A stretch of DNA of 64,000 nt, taken from the NCBI RefSeq assembly GCF_037974355.1, contig NZ_CP150235.1, forward strand, positions 620,001 through 684,000. Reading direction: 5' to 3'. A program made the position numbers and the translations under genes. The stretch comes from Paenibacillus sp. FSL R5-0517 (GTDB lineage: Bacteria; Bacillota; Bacilli; Paenibacillales; Paenibacillaceae). Of the stretch, positions 16,791 through 25,524 are shown one piece after another (the stretch's first letter is position 1; each line of letters starts with the position of its first letter). The notes beneath the pieces are model-generated. The model did not search any database. It saw only the letters and a program-made list of their open reading frames with translations, and was not told the origin of the DNA.

Positions 16791-17843
16791 ATGATGAAAC
16801 AGTGGCAGGTTGCAAAGCGAATTCTCCCCTTGCTGGCGGTGTTCTCTTTGCTGCTATCCGCATGCGGGCGGGAAGACTTGTCGGTAATGAAACCTCAGGG
16901 TCCTGTGGCGCAAGGCCAATATGATCTGATGAAGTTATCCATCACGATTATGATCGTGGTGCTCATCATTGTATTTGCTATAGCGGCCTATGTTCTGATC
17001 CGGTTTCGAAGACGAGCCGGGCAGACCGACATGCCTGAACAGGTTGAAGGTAATTTCAAGCTGGAAGTAATATGGACAGCCATTCCGTTATTGCTGGTTA
17101 TTGTGCTGGCAGTACCGACAGTCCAAACGATTTTTGCCCAAGGCGAAGATCTGTCCAATGACAAAAATGCACTTAAGGTCCAAGTCACCTCGCATCAGTA
17201 CTGGTGGGAATTCACTTATCCTCAATATGACGTAACCACCGCTCAAGATCTCATCATCCCGACCGGAACAAAAATCGCATTTGAACTTAAAACCGCTGAC
17301 GTGCTTCACTCTTTCTGGGTGCCGTCACTTGCGGGCAAAATGGACACAAACCCGGATGGAACACTTAACAAGTTCAGTTTCTCTGCACCGAATGAAGGCG
17401 TTTACCGCGGTAAATGTGCCGAGTTATGTGGCAGATCGCATGCCTTCATGGAGTTCAAGGTAAAAGCAGTGAGTCAGGAATCCTTTGACAGATGGGTGAA
17501 TCAGATGAAAGCACCTGCAGTCCTTCCTGAAGATACTCAATTAGCCGAGAAATTCAAAACAAACTGCCTTTCTTGCCACGCTGTTGGCGATCAAGGTGGA
17601 CCCGTAGCACCTAACTTGACGGGAATCGGCGGCAAGGAATCTGTCGCAGGCATTTTGCTGAATTCTCGTGAGGGACAGGAAGAAGGTAGTCCGGTACTGG
17701 ATAACATGAAAGAATGGCTCCATGATCCACAATCCGTGAAGCCGGGCAATACCATGCCGAATCCCAAGGATCTTGGGTTGACGGATGAAGAAATCGACGG
17801 AATTGCCGAATATCTGGCCAACTACAAATTGGACTATGAATAG
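16791..17843 (+). CDS. ctaC: Cytochrome c oxidase subunit II, caa3 type
   Basis: 350 residues. A lipoprotein signal ends in LLLSAC (Cys25), followed by two membrane helices (about 45-70 and 90-115). The cupredoxin domain carries the CuA site: HSFW at about 172 and CAELCGRSH near 210. A fused cytochrome c domain follows, with CLSCH at 259-263 and the axial Met in NTMPNP (about 322). This makes it the caa3-type subunit that passes electrons from cytochrome c to subunit I. First gene of the cta operon; ctaD starts 32 bases after its stop. Two ATGs (16791, 16794) are possible. Confidence 0.96.
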   Translation: MMKQWQVAKRILPLLAVFSLLLSACGREDLSVMKPQGPVAQGQYDLMKLSITIMIVVLIIVFAIAAYVLIRFRRRAGQTDMPEQVEGNFKLEVIWTAIPLLLVIVLAVPTVQTIFAQGEDLSNDKNALKVQVTSHQYWWEFTYPQYDVTTAQDLIIPTGTKIAFELKTADVLHSFWVPSLAGKMDTNPDGTLNKFSFSAPNEGVYRGKCAELCGRSHAFMEFKVKAVSQESFDRWVNQMKAPAVLPEDTQLAEKFKTNCLSCHAVGDQGGPVAPNLTGIGGKESVAGILLNSREGQEEGSPVLDNMKEWLHDPQSVKPGNTMPNPKDLGLTDEEIDGIAEYLANYKLDYE

Positions 17844-17875
17844 AACAGCAAGGACGAAGAAGGGGGTACACAACC

Positions 17876-19765
17876 TTGGCTCATGCGCATAGCGTCAAGA
17901 GGTACAGGGGCTTGATGGATTGGATCACCACCGTCGATCACAAAAAAATCGCCATTCTCTATTTGGTTGCGGGTGGATTTTTCTTTGGAATCGGCGGCAT
18001 TGAAGCCATTTTGATTCGGATTCAACTGATGAAGCCTATGAATGATTTTGTATCGGCACAGGTCTTCAACGAATTGATTACCATGCATGGAACAACGATG
18101 ATTTTCCTTGGTGTCATGCCACTTATTTTTGCCATTATGAATGCAGTCGTGCCTTTGCAGATCGGGGCACGGGACGTTGCCTTTCCTTTTCTTAACGCAC
18201 TTGGTTTCTGGACGTTCCTTTTTGGGGGACTGCTGCTGAACCTGAGCTGGGTTATGGGGGGAGCACCGGATGCAGGCTGGACCTCATATACGCCGCTTTC
18301 GGGCAGTGAGTATAGTGGAACGCATGGTGTGGATTTCTATACCATCGGTCTTCAGATCGCGGGTCTGGGAACGCTCATCGGGGGGATTAACTTTCTCGCG
18401 ACGATTATTACAATGCGTGCTCCAGGCATGTCCTACATGCGGATGCCAATGTTTACATGGACGACATTTATTACATCTGCCATTATTCTTTTTGCTTTTC
18501 CTGCCATCACGGTAGGGCTTGTACTTTTGACGTTTGATCGTATACTGGGAGCGAATTTCTTCGATGTCGCAGGTGGCGGTAACCCCGTACTCTGGCAGCA
18601 CATCTTCTGGATTTTCGGACACCCGGAAGTATACATTTTGATTTTGCCGGCATTTGGTATCATCTCGGAGGTTATTCCGACCTTCTCGCGTAAACGGTTG
18701 TTCGGTTACAGCTCCATGGTATTTGCCACTATCCTGATTGCCTTCCTGGGCTTCATGGTATGGGCGCATCACATGTTTACAACAGGTCTGGGTAATGTAG
18801 CCAACGCGCTATTTTCCATCTCGACAATGTTGATTGCCGTACCTACCGGGATCAAAATCTTTAACTGGCTCTTTACGATGTGGGGTGGACAGATCCGCTT
18901 TACAGCGGCAAATCTGTTCGCTGTTGGATTCGTTCCAACCTTCGTTATGGGTGGTGTTACCGGTGTCATGCTGGCATCTGCTCCAGCGGATTTCCAGTTC
19001 CATGATACGTACTTTGTTGTAGCCCACTTTCACTATGTTATTGTAGGGGGACTTGTACTCGGTTTGTTCTCGGGACTGCATTACTGGTGGCCGAAGATGT
19101 TCGGACGTATTCTCAGTGAAACACTTGGGAAATGGACATTCTGGACATTTATGATCGGTTTCCAATTAACGTTCTTTGTACAGCATTTCCTCGGTCTGAT
19201 GGGAATGCAGCGCCGGATCGTTACATATTTGCCGAATCAGGATTTTGATCTGCTCAATCTGGTCAGCTCCGTCGGGGCATTTCTGATGGGTGTGGGAGTT
19301 ATCTTATTCCTCGCGAACATCGTAATCACCATGAGAAAACCGGCTGGTGCGCCAAATGATCCGTGGGAAGACGGTCGTACTTTGGAATGGTCCATTCCTT
19401 CACCACCACCGGAATACAATTTCAAGCAGACGCCGCTGGTACGTGGAATTGATGCGTACTGGAAGGAAAAGATGGCAGGACATACGGAGATGACACCAGC
19501 AGAACCTGTGGGTTCGATTCATATGCCGTCAGCAACGCCGCTGCCGTTTGTAATGTCTGTGGGGATCTTTATTGCCGGACTTGGTCTGATGTTCAGCAAG
19601 GATGAATTCGGTAATGCATTTATGAATGTATTGTTTAACAATTATATTGTAGTTGTTATTGGTCTTCTGATTACATTTGGATCAATGGCACTGCGTTCAC
19701 TTTATGATGATCATGGCTGGCATATTGAACCGGAGGATCAGGATGAGAAGGGGGCTAGAACATGA
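17876..19765 (+). CDS. ctaD: Cytochrome c oxidase subunit I
   Basis: 629 residues, 12 or more helices. Haem and CuB ligands are seen: His in TMHGTTMIF, HPEVY with the crosslinked Tyr, VWAHHMFT and the paired His of VAHFHYVIVGG. It reduces oxygen to water and pumps protons. The start is TTG at 17876, nine bases after AGAAGGGGG; no suitable ATG exists nearby, and the N-terminus then aligns with the expected RYRGLMDWITTVDHKKI. The stop overlaps the ctaE start by four bases (ATGA), indicating translational coupling. Confidence 0.97.
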   Translation: MAHAHSVKRYRGLMDWITTVDHKKIAILYLVAGGFFFGIGGIEAILIRIQLMKPMNDFVSAQVFNELITMHGTTMIFLGVMPLIFAIMNAVVPLQIGARDVAFPFLNALGFWTFLFGGLLLNLSWVMGGAPDAGWTSYTPLSGSEYSGTHGVDFYTIGLQIAGLGTLIGGINFLATIITMRAPGMSYMRMPMFTWTTFITSAIILFAFPAITVGLVLLTFDRILGANFFDVAGGGNPVLWQHIFWIFGHPEVYILILPAFGIISEVIPTFSRKRLFGYSSMVFATILIAFLGFMVWAHHMFTTGLGNVANALFSISTMLIAVPTGIKIFNWLFTMWGGQIRFTAANLFAVGFVPTFVMGGVTGVMLASAPADFQFHDTYFVVAHFHYVIVGGLVLGLFSGLHYWWPKMFGRILSETLGKWTFWTFMIGFQLTFFVQHFLGLMGMQRRIVTYLPNQDFDLLNLVSSVGAFLMGVGVILFLANIVITMRKPAGAPNDPWEDGRTLEWSIPSPPPEYNFKQTPLVRGIDAYWKEKMAGHTEMTPAEPVGSIHMPSATPLPFVMSVGIFIAGLGLMFSKDEFGNAFMNVLFNNYIVVVIGLLITFGSMALRSLYDDHGWHIEPEDQDEKGART

Positions 19766-20388
19766 CAACCTCACATGCCGAACCGGTGAACGACAAATTG
19801 CCGCATGAACCGGAGAAAGCAACGCTGGAGGGACGTAACAAGCTGATCGCCTTCTGGTTGTTCCTTGGCGGAGAGACTGTACTGTTCGGTACGCTCTTTG
19901 CTACCTTCCTGGCTCTTCGTGGCCAAACCAATGATGGACCTACGGCGAATGAACTGTTTCACCTGCCACTCGTGGCCGCTGCAACGTTCATTCTCTTGGT
20001 CAGTAGTTTGACGAGTGTATTTGCAATTCAGGCCATGCATAAGGGCAAGCGAGATGCACTGGCATTGTGGCTTGGCATCACGGTGGTACTGGGTATGGGA
20101 TTCCTCGCGCTGGAGATATACGAGTTCTATGAGTATGTGAAACATAAAGAGTTTGGCATGACTACCAGTGCTTTCAGTTCAGCATTCTATACACTGGTCG
20201 GGTTCCACGGAGCGCACGTTGCTTTCGGTATTGTGTGGATCGGAATCATTATTGGGCAGCTGTTCAAAAAAGGATTGACGGTCGTAACTGCACCTAAAGT
20301 ATACGTCTCCGCAATGTACTGGCACTTTATTGACGTGGTCTGGGTGTTCATCTTTACGGTCGTGTACCTGCTCGGAAAGGTGGGGTAA
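19762..20388 (+). CDS. ctaE: Cytochrome c oxidase subunit III
   Basis: 208 residues with five predicted helices. ALWLGITVVLGMGFLALEIYEF and FYTLVGFHGAHVAFGIVWI (landmarks LEIYEF, GFHGAHV) are the conserved subunit III motifs, and the last helix YWHFIDVVWVFIFTVVYL is characteristic. It stabilises proton pumping by subunit I. It overlaps ctaD by four bases and is followed by ctaF after three bases. Confidence 0.96.
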   Translation: MTTSHAEPVNDKLPHEPEKATLEGRNKLIAFWLFLGGETVLFGTLFATFLALRGQTNDGPTANELFHLPLVAAATFILLVSSLTSVFAIQAMHKGKRDALALWLGITVVLGMGFLALEIYEFYEYVKHKEFGMTTSAFSSAFYTLVGFHGAHVAFGIVWIGIIIGQLFKKGLTVVTAPKVYVSAMYWHFIDVVWVFIFTVVYLLGKVG

Positions 20389-20391
20389 CAC

Positions 20392-20712
20392 ATGTCAGCA
20401 CAGGATAAGACAGATCAACAGCCTGTGAAGCACCGTCACCGGACGGAAGGGCCACAGAAACACGTCGTGGTGTTTGTTTTCTCCATTATTCTCACGCTGA
20501 TTGCGTTTGCGGCTGCTTCTGCCGGAGGGGTCAACACAACCTTTACGATTATTATTTTGCTCGTGATGGCTATTCTTCAGGTATTCGTTCAGTTGGGTTA
20601 CTGGATGCACATGAAGGATAAAGGGCATTTGATGCCAATCCTGTTCATGGCCTTTGGCTTCTTCGTAGCCTTTACGTGCATCATTATGGCACTTTATTGG
20701 GTCTGGTGGTAA
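20392..20712 (+). CDS. ctaF: Cytochrome c oxidase subunit IV
   Basis: 106 residues with three helices. The motif VFVQLGYWMHMKDKG between the second and third helices is typical of prokaryotic subunit IV. A hydrophilic His-rich N-terminus (KHRHRTEGPQKH) faces the cytoplasm. It is the last structural oxidase gene before a terminator at 20711. Confidence 0.92.
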   Translation: MSAQDKTDQQPVKHRHRTEGPQKHVVVFVFSIILTLIAFAAASAGGVNTTFTIIILLVMAILQVFVQLGYWMHMKDKGHLMPILFMAFGFFVAFTCIIMALYWVWW

Positions 20713-20746
20713 AAGAGATGGCGGCGGCGCAATGCCGCCGTCTTTT
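20711..20746 (+). terminator. Terminator between ctaF and ctaG
   Basis: AAAAGA...GGCGGC pairs with GCCGCC...TCTTTT around GGCGCAAT. It may reduce expression of the downstream assembly genes relative to the structural subunits. Confidence 0.75.
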
Positions 20747-20820
20747 CCCCTTTTTGGCGAATGAATCTTCACAAAGAAATAAAGGCAACAACCAAATCAG
20801 GTCACGGGGAGGTTTCCCGT

Positions 20821-21747
20821 ATGCTCGGGTTGCAATATTTTAGCTTCAACGACTTATGGAGTCCACTTATATTGGCTTTATTTCTGATCATTGCTGCGGC
20901 GTATTTAGTGCTCGTGGGACCGTTAAGCGAGCAAATAAAAGATGCAGAGCCTGCGACTGCCGGTCAGAAAATCATGTTTATTACAGGGCTGTTTGTCCTC
21001 TATCTGGCTCAAGCTGGACCATTTAATCTGCTTGGTCACGTGATGTTTAGTTTTCACATGGTAAGCATGGCGTTCTCTTATCTGGTAGCGCCGCCGCTGA
21101 TGATGAAAGGTTTGCCGTTCTGGGTATGGCGCAGAATCGTACGTTGGTTGCCAACACGCCAGCTATCGTTCCTGGCTCATCCGATCGTTGCGGCAGTGAT
21201 CTTTAACGGGCTGTTTTCGCTGTATCACTTACCGATTGTACATGATTACGTTATGCTGAATTTTACCGTTCACCGGTTGTATTATATTGCACTGTTTATC
21301 ACCTCTATGCTCATGTGGTGGACATTGCTGAATCCGTTACCAGAGGGCAGACAAGCTTCGGGTTTATCCAAGATCGGTTTTATTTTTCTGAATATGGTGC
21401 TGCTCACACCTGCGTGTGGATTGATTATCTTTGCGTCCGAGCCGTTGTATCAGACGTACAGCAACCCGGCAGTATGGGCTGAAGCCATGCGGTATTGTGT
21501 GTCTGGGGATTCTACGGCTTTACTTCGCTCATTCGGTGGACCGGCCTTCTTCAACTTCCTGTCCTCCGCGAAGGAAGATCAGCAGGTCGGTGGCATTGTA
21601 ATGAAGTTTATTCAGGAAGGGATCTTCGCCTCCATGCTGGCCTATGTCTTTTTCCAATGGTATCGGAAAGAGAAGCAGGAAGAAGATGATGATGATTCGT
21701 ATCCTGCTGGAGGCGCTGGGGGGCCACTCAATCCGGCTGCCAAATAA
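20821..21747 (+). CDS. ctaG: Cytochrome c oxidase assembly factor CtaG
   Basis: 308 residues, polytopic. It begins MLGLQYFSFNDLWSP, like B. subtilis CtaG, and contains SFHMVSMAFSYLVAPPLMMKGLP and NGLFSLYHLPIVHDYVM, the conserved His-bearing loops of the caa3_CtaG family (landmarks FHMVSMAF, YHLPIVHD). It is needed for active oxidase assembly. An upstream ATG at 20761 is in frame, but GGGGAGG at 20806-20812 and the family N-terminus favour 20821. The acidic C-terminus (EEDDDDS) is variable. Confidence 0.92.
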   Translation: MLGLQYFSFNDLWSPLILALFLIIAAAYLVLVGPLSEQIKDAEPATAGQKIMFITGLFVLYLAQAGPFNLLGHVMFSFHMVSMAFSYLVAPPLMMKGLPFWVWRRIVRWLPTRQLSFLAHPIVAAVIFNGLFSLYHLPIVHDYVMLNFTVHRLYYIALFITSMLMWWTLLNPLPEGRQASGLSKIGFIFLNMVLLTPACGLIIFASEPLYQTYSNPAVWAEAMRYCVSGDSTALLRSFGGPAFFNFLSSAKEDQQVGGIVMKFIQEGIFASMLAYVFFQWYRKEKQEEDDDDSYPAGGAGGPLNPAAK

Positions 21748-21782
21748 TTAAGTCAATGTTCTGACAAGAGGGGGAACACACG

Positions 21783-22247
21783 ATGGATATGTATTTTTGG
21801 CTACCTACGATCAGTACTTCTTTCATTGTGATAAGTGCAGTACTGGTGGGGATTGGATGGGTACTGATTATTCGGGGCAAACGCAAGGCTCATCAGTCCG
21901 CCATGGTAGCAGGTGCGATTGCAGCTCTAATCTTCTTTGTGATCTATATGTCTCGCACAATATTCGTAGGTAATACGGCTTGGGGTGGAGACCCGGATCT
22001 GGAGATCTTTTATCGGATATTTCTAATCTTTCATATTATCCTGGCTACCGTGGCAGCGATATTCGGCATTTCAACACTGGTGTTGGGGTTCAAAAAGAAG
22101 TTTGGAACACATCGCCGCTGGGGCAGGTTCACGTCCATGATCTGGTTCGGGTCAGCATTAACAGGTGTTGTTGTGTATGTTCTTCTATATCTCTTATATC
22201 CTGGTGGTCATACGCGTCCGGTGTGGGAAGCTATTCTCGGCGTGTAA
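21783..22247 (+). CDS. DUF420 membrane protein (CtaM/YozB-like)
   Basis: 154 residues with four to five helices. FYRIFLIFHIILATVAAIFGI and KFGTHRRWGRFTSMIWFGSALTG (landmarks FLIFHI, THRRWGR) match DUF420. Family members such as S. aureus CtaM are required for haem A-containing oxidase maturation, which fits the position at the end of the cta cluster, 35 bases after ctaG. Ribosome site GAGGGGG is near the ATG. Confidence 0.85.
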   Translation: MDMYFWLPTISTSFIVISAVLVGIGWVLIIRGKRKAHQSAMVAGAIAALIFFVIYMSRTIFVGNTAWGGDPDLEIFYRIFLIFHIILATVAAIFGISTLVLGFKKKFGTHRRWGRFTSMIWFGSALTGVVVYVLLYLLYPGGHTRPVWEAILGV

Positions 22248-22311
22248 AAGTGGGGGCACAACCTCGGGCTAATCGTGCGTGCGTCACTATGATCTTCTGA
22301 AAATATGAAAA

Positions 22312-22339
22312 TGGACGAATCTAGCAGAAGATTCGTCCA
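22312..22339 (+). terminator. Perfect hairpin after the cta cluster
   Basis: TGGACGAATCT and AGATTCGTCCA form an 11-bp stem around AGCAGA. It has no T-run, so termination is uncertain; it could instead stabilise the upstream mRNA. Confidence 0.5.
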
Positions 22340-22389
22340 CGCTACCTCTCTCATTCATTCATAGAATGAGTTCGAGAGGGGGAAACAAA

Positions 22390-22761
22390 ATGAAAAAAAC
22401 AGTCAATGTCAGTCAAACGTATCCACGCCTTACCGTGTATTCAGAAGAGAACTACAGAGGAAGAAGCCGCATCTATCGTGGCAACACGGGTCTTCGTAAC
22501 CTGGACAATATTTTGGATGGGGTAGAGAGCCTGCGTTTTTTCTCAACAAGTTCCAATGCAACACTCGTTGTGTTCACGCGGCCTAACTTTCAGGGGGGAT
22601 TCCGTGTCTTCCGCGGCAACACCAACTTGAGAGATTTGGATGATCTGATCCGTGGCAATGACGTGGAATCCCTGATCTCCACGAATGAGCGGCTGACTCT
22701 GGCCGAGATTCGTGCGATCCGCGCCAACCGCAGTCTGCCTAGTGGTTATAACCTCGTTTAA
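22390..22761 (+). CDS. Beta/gamma-crystallin-like small protein
   Basis: 123 residues. Two Greek-key motifs are visible: LTVYSEENYRGRSRIYRGNT...VESLRFF and LVVFTRPNFQGGFRVFRGNT...VESLIS (landmarks YSEENYRGR, FTRPNFQGG). The pattern Y/F-x-x-x-x-F/Y-x-G and the shared (R)GNTxLRxLD loop indicate one crystallin domain made from two similar halves. No signal peptide, so cytosolic or released by an unknown route. Microbial crystallins often bind calcium, but the usual N/D-N/D-x-x-S/T-S signature is not evident here. AGAGGGGG precedes the ATG, and a terminator follows. Confidence 0.75.
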   Translation: MKKTVNVSQTYPRLTVYSEENYRGRSRIYRGNTGLRNLDNILDGVESLRFFSTSSNATLVVFTRPNFQGGFRVFRGNTNLRDLDDLIRGNDVESLISTNERLTLAEIRAIRANRSLPSGYNLV

Positions 22762-22800
22762 TCGCAAGGCCTCTTCTTCTAACAGGTGCTAGAGAACGGC

Positions 22801-22854
22801 AAAGGGCTGTACCCGAATTGTGTTTACACAATAACGGGTACAGCCCTTCTTTTG
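22801..22854 (+). terminator. Long rho-independent terminator
   Basis: AAGGGCTGTACCCG pairs with CGGGTACAGCCCTT with an inner TTGTGT/ACACAA helix, then CTTTT. Confidence 0.9.
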
Positions 22855-22874
22855 TGATCGGGAATGATGTTTGT

Positions 22875-23201
22875 TTAATCCCCGCCACCCCCACTGTCGC
22901 CACCGCCACTATCTCCTCCAGAATCGCTGCTACCACTATCGCTGCTGTGATGAGAATGTATGCCTGATGAAAAATCTGAATCATGATGTTTGTGATCCGG
23001 TGTGTGTCTGACATGTCGATCGTAGGATTCATCTCCTGTAATGACCGGATATCCCGAAGCAGAGTCGGCATAACCGTTGTTACGGTGTCTGCGGTGTCTG
23101 CCTTTTTTGGCAGAATGACGATGAGGTTCATCCCGGAGGATCAACCAGATAACGACGATAAGGAAAAGGAGCACAAACCCGATCTCGACCAGCCAATCCA
23201 T
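22875..23201 (-). CDS. Single-pass membrane protein with His- and Gly/Ser-rich tail
   Basis: 108 residues. One N-terminal hydrophobic segment (IGFVLLFLIVVIWLIL, residues 7-22) is followed by a basic, His-rich region (HRHSAKKGRHRRHR) and a low-complexity tail of Ser, Asp and Gly ending GGGDSGGGGD. AAAGGAAG precedes the ATG. Such tails occur in Firmicute membrane proteins of unknown role. The low complexity makes any family call unsafe. It is convergent with the crystallin gene and divergent from the ABC operon. Confidence 0.6.
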   Translation of the reverse strand: MDWLVEIGFVLLFLIVVIWLILRDEPHRHSAKKGRHRRHRNNGYADSASGYPVITGDESYDRHVRHTPDHKHHDSDFSSGIHSHHSSDSGSSDSGGDSGGGDSGGGGD

Positions 23202-23300
23202 AGTTGTAATCTTCCTTTCTTTAATCCGTGACTATAATTTATTTTAACGTAAATTCAAACTGTGTCCTATCCCATCTTCCTGATTCAAGAAAATTAGGGG

Positions 23301-23330
23301 TTGACGGGATCAGAATCTGGTCTGTATACT
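23301..23330 (+). promoter_or_regulatory. Promoter of the GntR/ABC operon
   Basis: TTGACG, an 18-bp spacer and TATACT. Its -10 abuts the palindrome at 23329-23350. Confidence 0.65.
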
Positions 23331-23350
23331 GTGTATATTGATATATACAG
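23329..23350. promoter_or_regulatory. 22-bp palindrome, probable GntR operator
   Basis: Left half CTGTGTATATT and right half GATATATACAG are inverted copies with one mismatch pair. The site sits at the transcription start of the operon that encodes a YtrA-type GntR regulator, so autorepression is the natural reading. Confidence 0.65.
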
Positions 23351-23410
23351 TAAACACAGTGATTACAGTGCGCAAGATGAGTGAATGACAACTGAAAGGC
23401 AGGCATGCAT

Positions 23411-24124
23411 ATGAACGAATGGAAGCAGGCGTGGTGGTTGACCCGCAACCAGACGAGTAAGGATAGGCTCCAATGGCTATGGTCTGCAATATTCATGATA
23501 TACACTGGCGGCATGAGCGGTGTGATGTTATTGGGACAACAACAGACAGATTTTATTAATCCTGTAGTGGATTCCTTCTTTTTGATCATGTTGCCATTTC
23601 AAGGTTTCATGTTCTGCAGGCGTTCCTTCCGTTACATACAGGAGGATTCCTATACCCAGATGTTGGCCTACTATCGAAGAATTCCGATCCCTGAACAAGC
23701 GGTGATGTGGTCCAGGTTACAGCAAGCTCTAATGGCGTTTGCGTACAATGGTATTTTTTTCTACGGATCGTTATACGTGGTTAGCCTTCATGCCGAAGGA
23801 TTCCGATGGGATCAATATCTGGCCTTTAGCCTGACTTGTACAGGTTATGGACTTTTGGTAACAGGATTATATATTTACGGAGAGTTTCTGAACAGTGGCA
23901 AGAAATACTTGGTTCTCAGTACGCTTTTTGTACCCATTGCGATTGGCATATCCTTATTGATTCGAATGTCAGGCAGTTACGGCTTTCGAATGGTGATGGA
24001 TGCAAGTAAATCATGGGGACTGCTTTCCCCGATCATGTGGATTGCTCTGGTGGTTGGTATAGCAGGATTATGGCTGTTTAGTCGCTTGACGCTGAAGAAG
24101 CTGGTTCTTCGGGATTTAAATTAA
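23411..24124 (+). CDS. Putative ABC-transporter-associated membrane protein
   Basis: About 237 residues with six hydrophobic segments and a cytoplasmic N-terminus (MNEWKQAWWLTRNQTSKDR). It ends with a basic tail (RLTLKKLVLRDLN). No family signature was recognised, but its position as first gene of an operon with a GntR regulator and an ABC ATPase lacking another permease suggests it is that ATPase's membrane partner. An upstream in-frame ATG at 23405 lies too close to the ribosome site (AAAGGCAGG, 23395-23403), so 23411 is preferred. Confidence 0.7.
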   Translation: MNEWKQAWWLTRNQTSKDRLQWLWSAIFMIYTGGMSGVMLLGQQQTDFINPVVDSFFLIMLPFQGFMFCRRSFRYIQEDSYTQMLAYYRRIPIPEQAVMWSRLQQALMAFAYNGIFFYGSLYVVSLHAEGFRWDQYLAFSLTCTGYGLLVTGLYIYGEFLNSGKKYLVLSTLFVPIAIGISLLIRMSGSYGFRMVMDASKSWGLLSPIMWIALVVGIAGLWLFSRLTLKKLVLRDLN

Positions 24125-24196
24125 AATGACTTATGTACGAATACAGGATGAGACCGGCACGGTCAGGCAACAGACTGGAGTGTACCGGAGGGCGAG

Positions 24197-24595
24197 GTGC
24201 AAGATGTGAAAATACCCATTCAAATTAATGAAAATAGCGCTGAACCTTTATACCACCAAATTGAAAATCAATTAAGATCTCTAATTATAACGGGTCAGTT
24301 GGAGGAGGGGACACATTTGCCGTCCATTCGTGAGTTCGCCGGAGCGCTGAATTGCAGTGTGATTACGGTTAGACGGGTCTATCAGGATCTGGAGAATGAA
24401 GGTCTGCTTCGTACGAAGCAGGGGACGGGTACATTTGTGGCCCAGGTAGAAGCCGGCGATAGAGAAAATTATAGATTGAAGGCCGCACAGGAAGCGTTGC
24501 AGGCAGCGGTGCAGTCTGGAAAATCGGTAGGCTGTACGGAAGAAGAGATGGAGAGCCTGTTCCGGGAAGTCCTAAAGGCTATTTACGCGAAGTAA
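24197..24595 (+). CDS. GntR-family regulator, YtrA subgroup
   Basis: 132 residues, short as in YtrA-type regulators without a large effector domain. The winged helix reads EPLYHQIENQLRSLIITGQL, LPSIREFAGALNCSVITVRRVYQDLENEGLL and GTGTFV (each a landmark within residues 15-82), followed by a short helical dimerisation tail. The start is GTG, either 24197 or 24206; the second has the better spaced GAGG. YtrA regulators usually repress their own ABC operon and respond to cell-envelope antibiotics, which fits the neighbours. Confidence 0.87.
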   Translation: MQDVKIPIQINENSAEPLYHQIENQLRSLIITGQLEEGTHLPSIREFAGALNCSVITVRRVYQDLENEGLLRTKQGTGTFVAQVEAGDRENYRLKAAQEALQAAVQSGKSVGCTEEEMESLFREVLKAIYAK

Positions 24596-24610
24596 GGGAG
24601 TGATTCATAC

Positions 24611-25507
24611 ATGGAACCTATAGCAGTTCAGTTGAACGGTGTATCCAAAATGCGAAAACGCAGAGTAATTGGCCCGATCGATCTGACCATCCCGGAAGGG
24701 TATGTAGTTGCTATTCTCGGTCATAACGGTTCGGGCAAAAGCACACTTCTTAACATGCTGCAACAAGTGGTGCTGCCAGATGCCGGGCATATAATATGGT
24801 TTGGGAAGGAACATGAGGGACCACTTCCCCTTGAACTGAGACAACAGATCGGTTTTGTGGCTGACAATGCCGGGCTTGAAGAGAATCGGATAACAGCACA
24901 GGAAGCAGCTGAATTTCGGGCCTACTGGTACCCGCGATGGGATATGAAGTTGTTCGATCAACTGATTCGCGATATGGAAGTACCCGTTGATGTGAAGCTG
25001 AACAAGATGTCCAAGGGAGAGCGGCGGAAATTCGAGATTGCTGCTGCAATTGCAGCTCGTCCCAGATTATTGCTTTTGGATGAGCCTTCATCAGGACTGG
25101 ACCCCTTTGCCTGGAAAGTGATGGTTGAGCAGTTCCGTACCTTCATGGCTGAGGGGGACACCACGATTCTGATTGCCACACATATAGCAGACGAAGTCAA
25201 AAGACTTGCGGATTACATCGTATTGATGCACCGTGGTCAGTCGCTGGGAATGGCCGAGAAAGATATGGTGCTCGATCAGTGGAAAGAAGTCTGGTATGAA
25301 GGAGACTTAAGGCCAGAGAGTATCCCGGGTGTTGTGGAATCTTCTTTGGAAGAAAGAGGTCTGGTTCGTGTCATTACAACCCGGGTCAGCGAAGCGCAGG
25401 AGAGGCTGGAGCTATCGAATAACCGAGTATTGAAAATCCGCAACTTGGAATTGGATGAAGTGTTGGCGTTCTGGATTGCCGGGTATGCACCTGTACAGTG
25501 GAAATAA
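24611..25507 (+). CDS. ABC transporter ATP-binding protein (YtrB-like)
   Basis: 298 residues. Walker A GHNGSGKST (about 37-45), a signature variant MSKGERRKFEIAAA, Walker B LLLLDEPSSGLDP and the switch His in IATHIADEV. The Q-loop region is LRQQIGFVADNAGL. The C-terminal 80 residues are an accessory domain. It follows the GntR gene by 15 bases. With no classical permease directly beside it, its partner is probably the product of 23411-24124. Confidence 0.9.
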   Translation: MEPIAVQLNGVSKMRKRRVIGPIDLTIPEGYVVAILGHNGSGKSTLLNMLQQVVLPDAGHIIWFGKEHEGPLPLELRQQIGFVADNAGLEENRITAQEAAEFRAYWYPRWDMKLFDQLIRDMEVPVDVKLNKMSKGERRKFEIAAAIAARPRLLLLDEPSSGLDPFAWKVMVEQFRTFMAEGDTTILIATHIADEVKRLADYIVLMHRGQSLGMAEKDMVLDQWKEVWYEGDLRPESIPGVVESSLEERGLVRVITTRVSEAQERLELSNNRVLKIRNLELDEVLAFWIAGYAPVQWK

Positions 25508-25524
25508 CCGAAGGGAGACGATAA

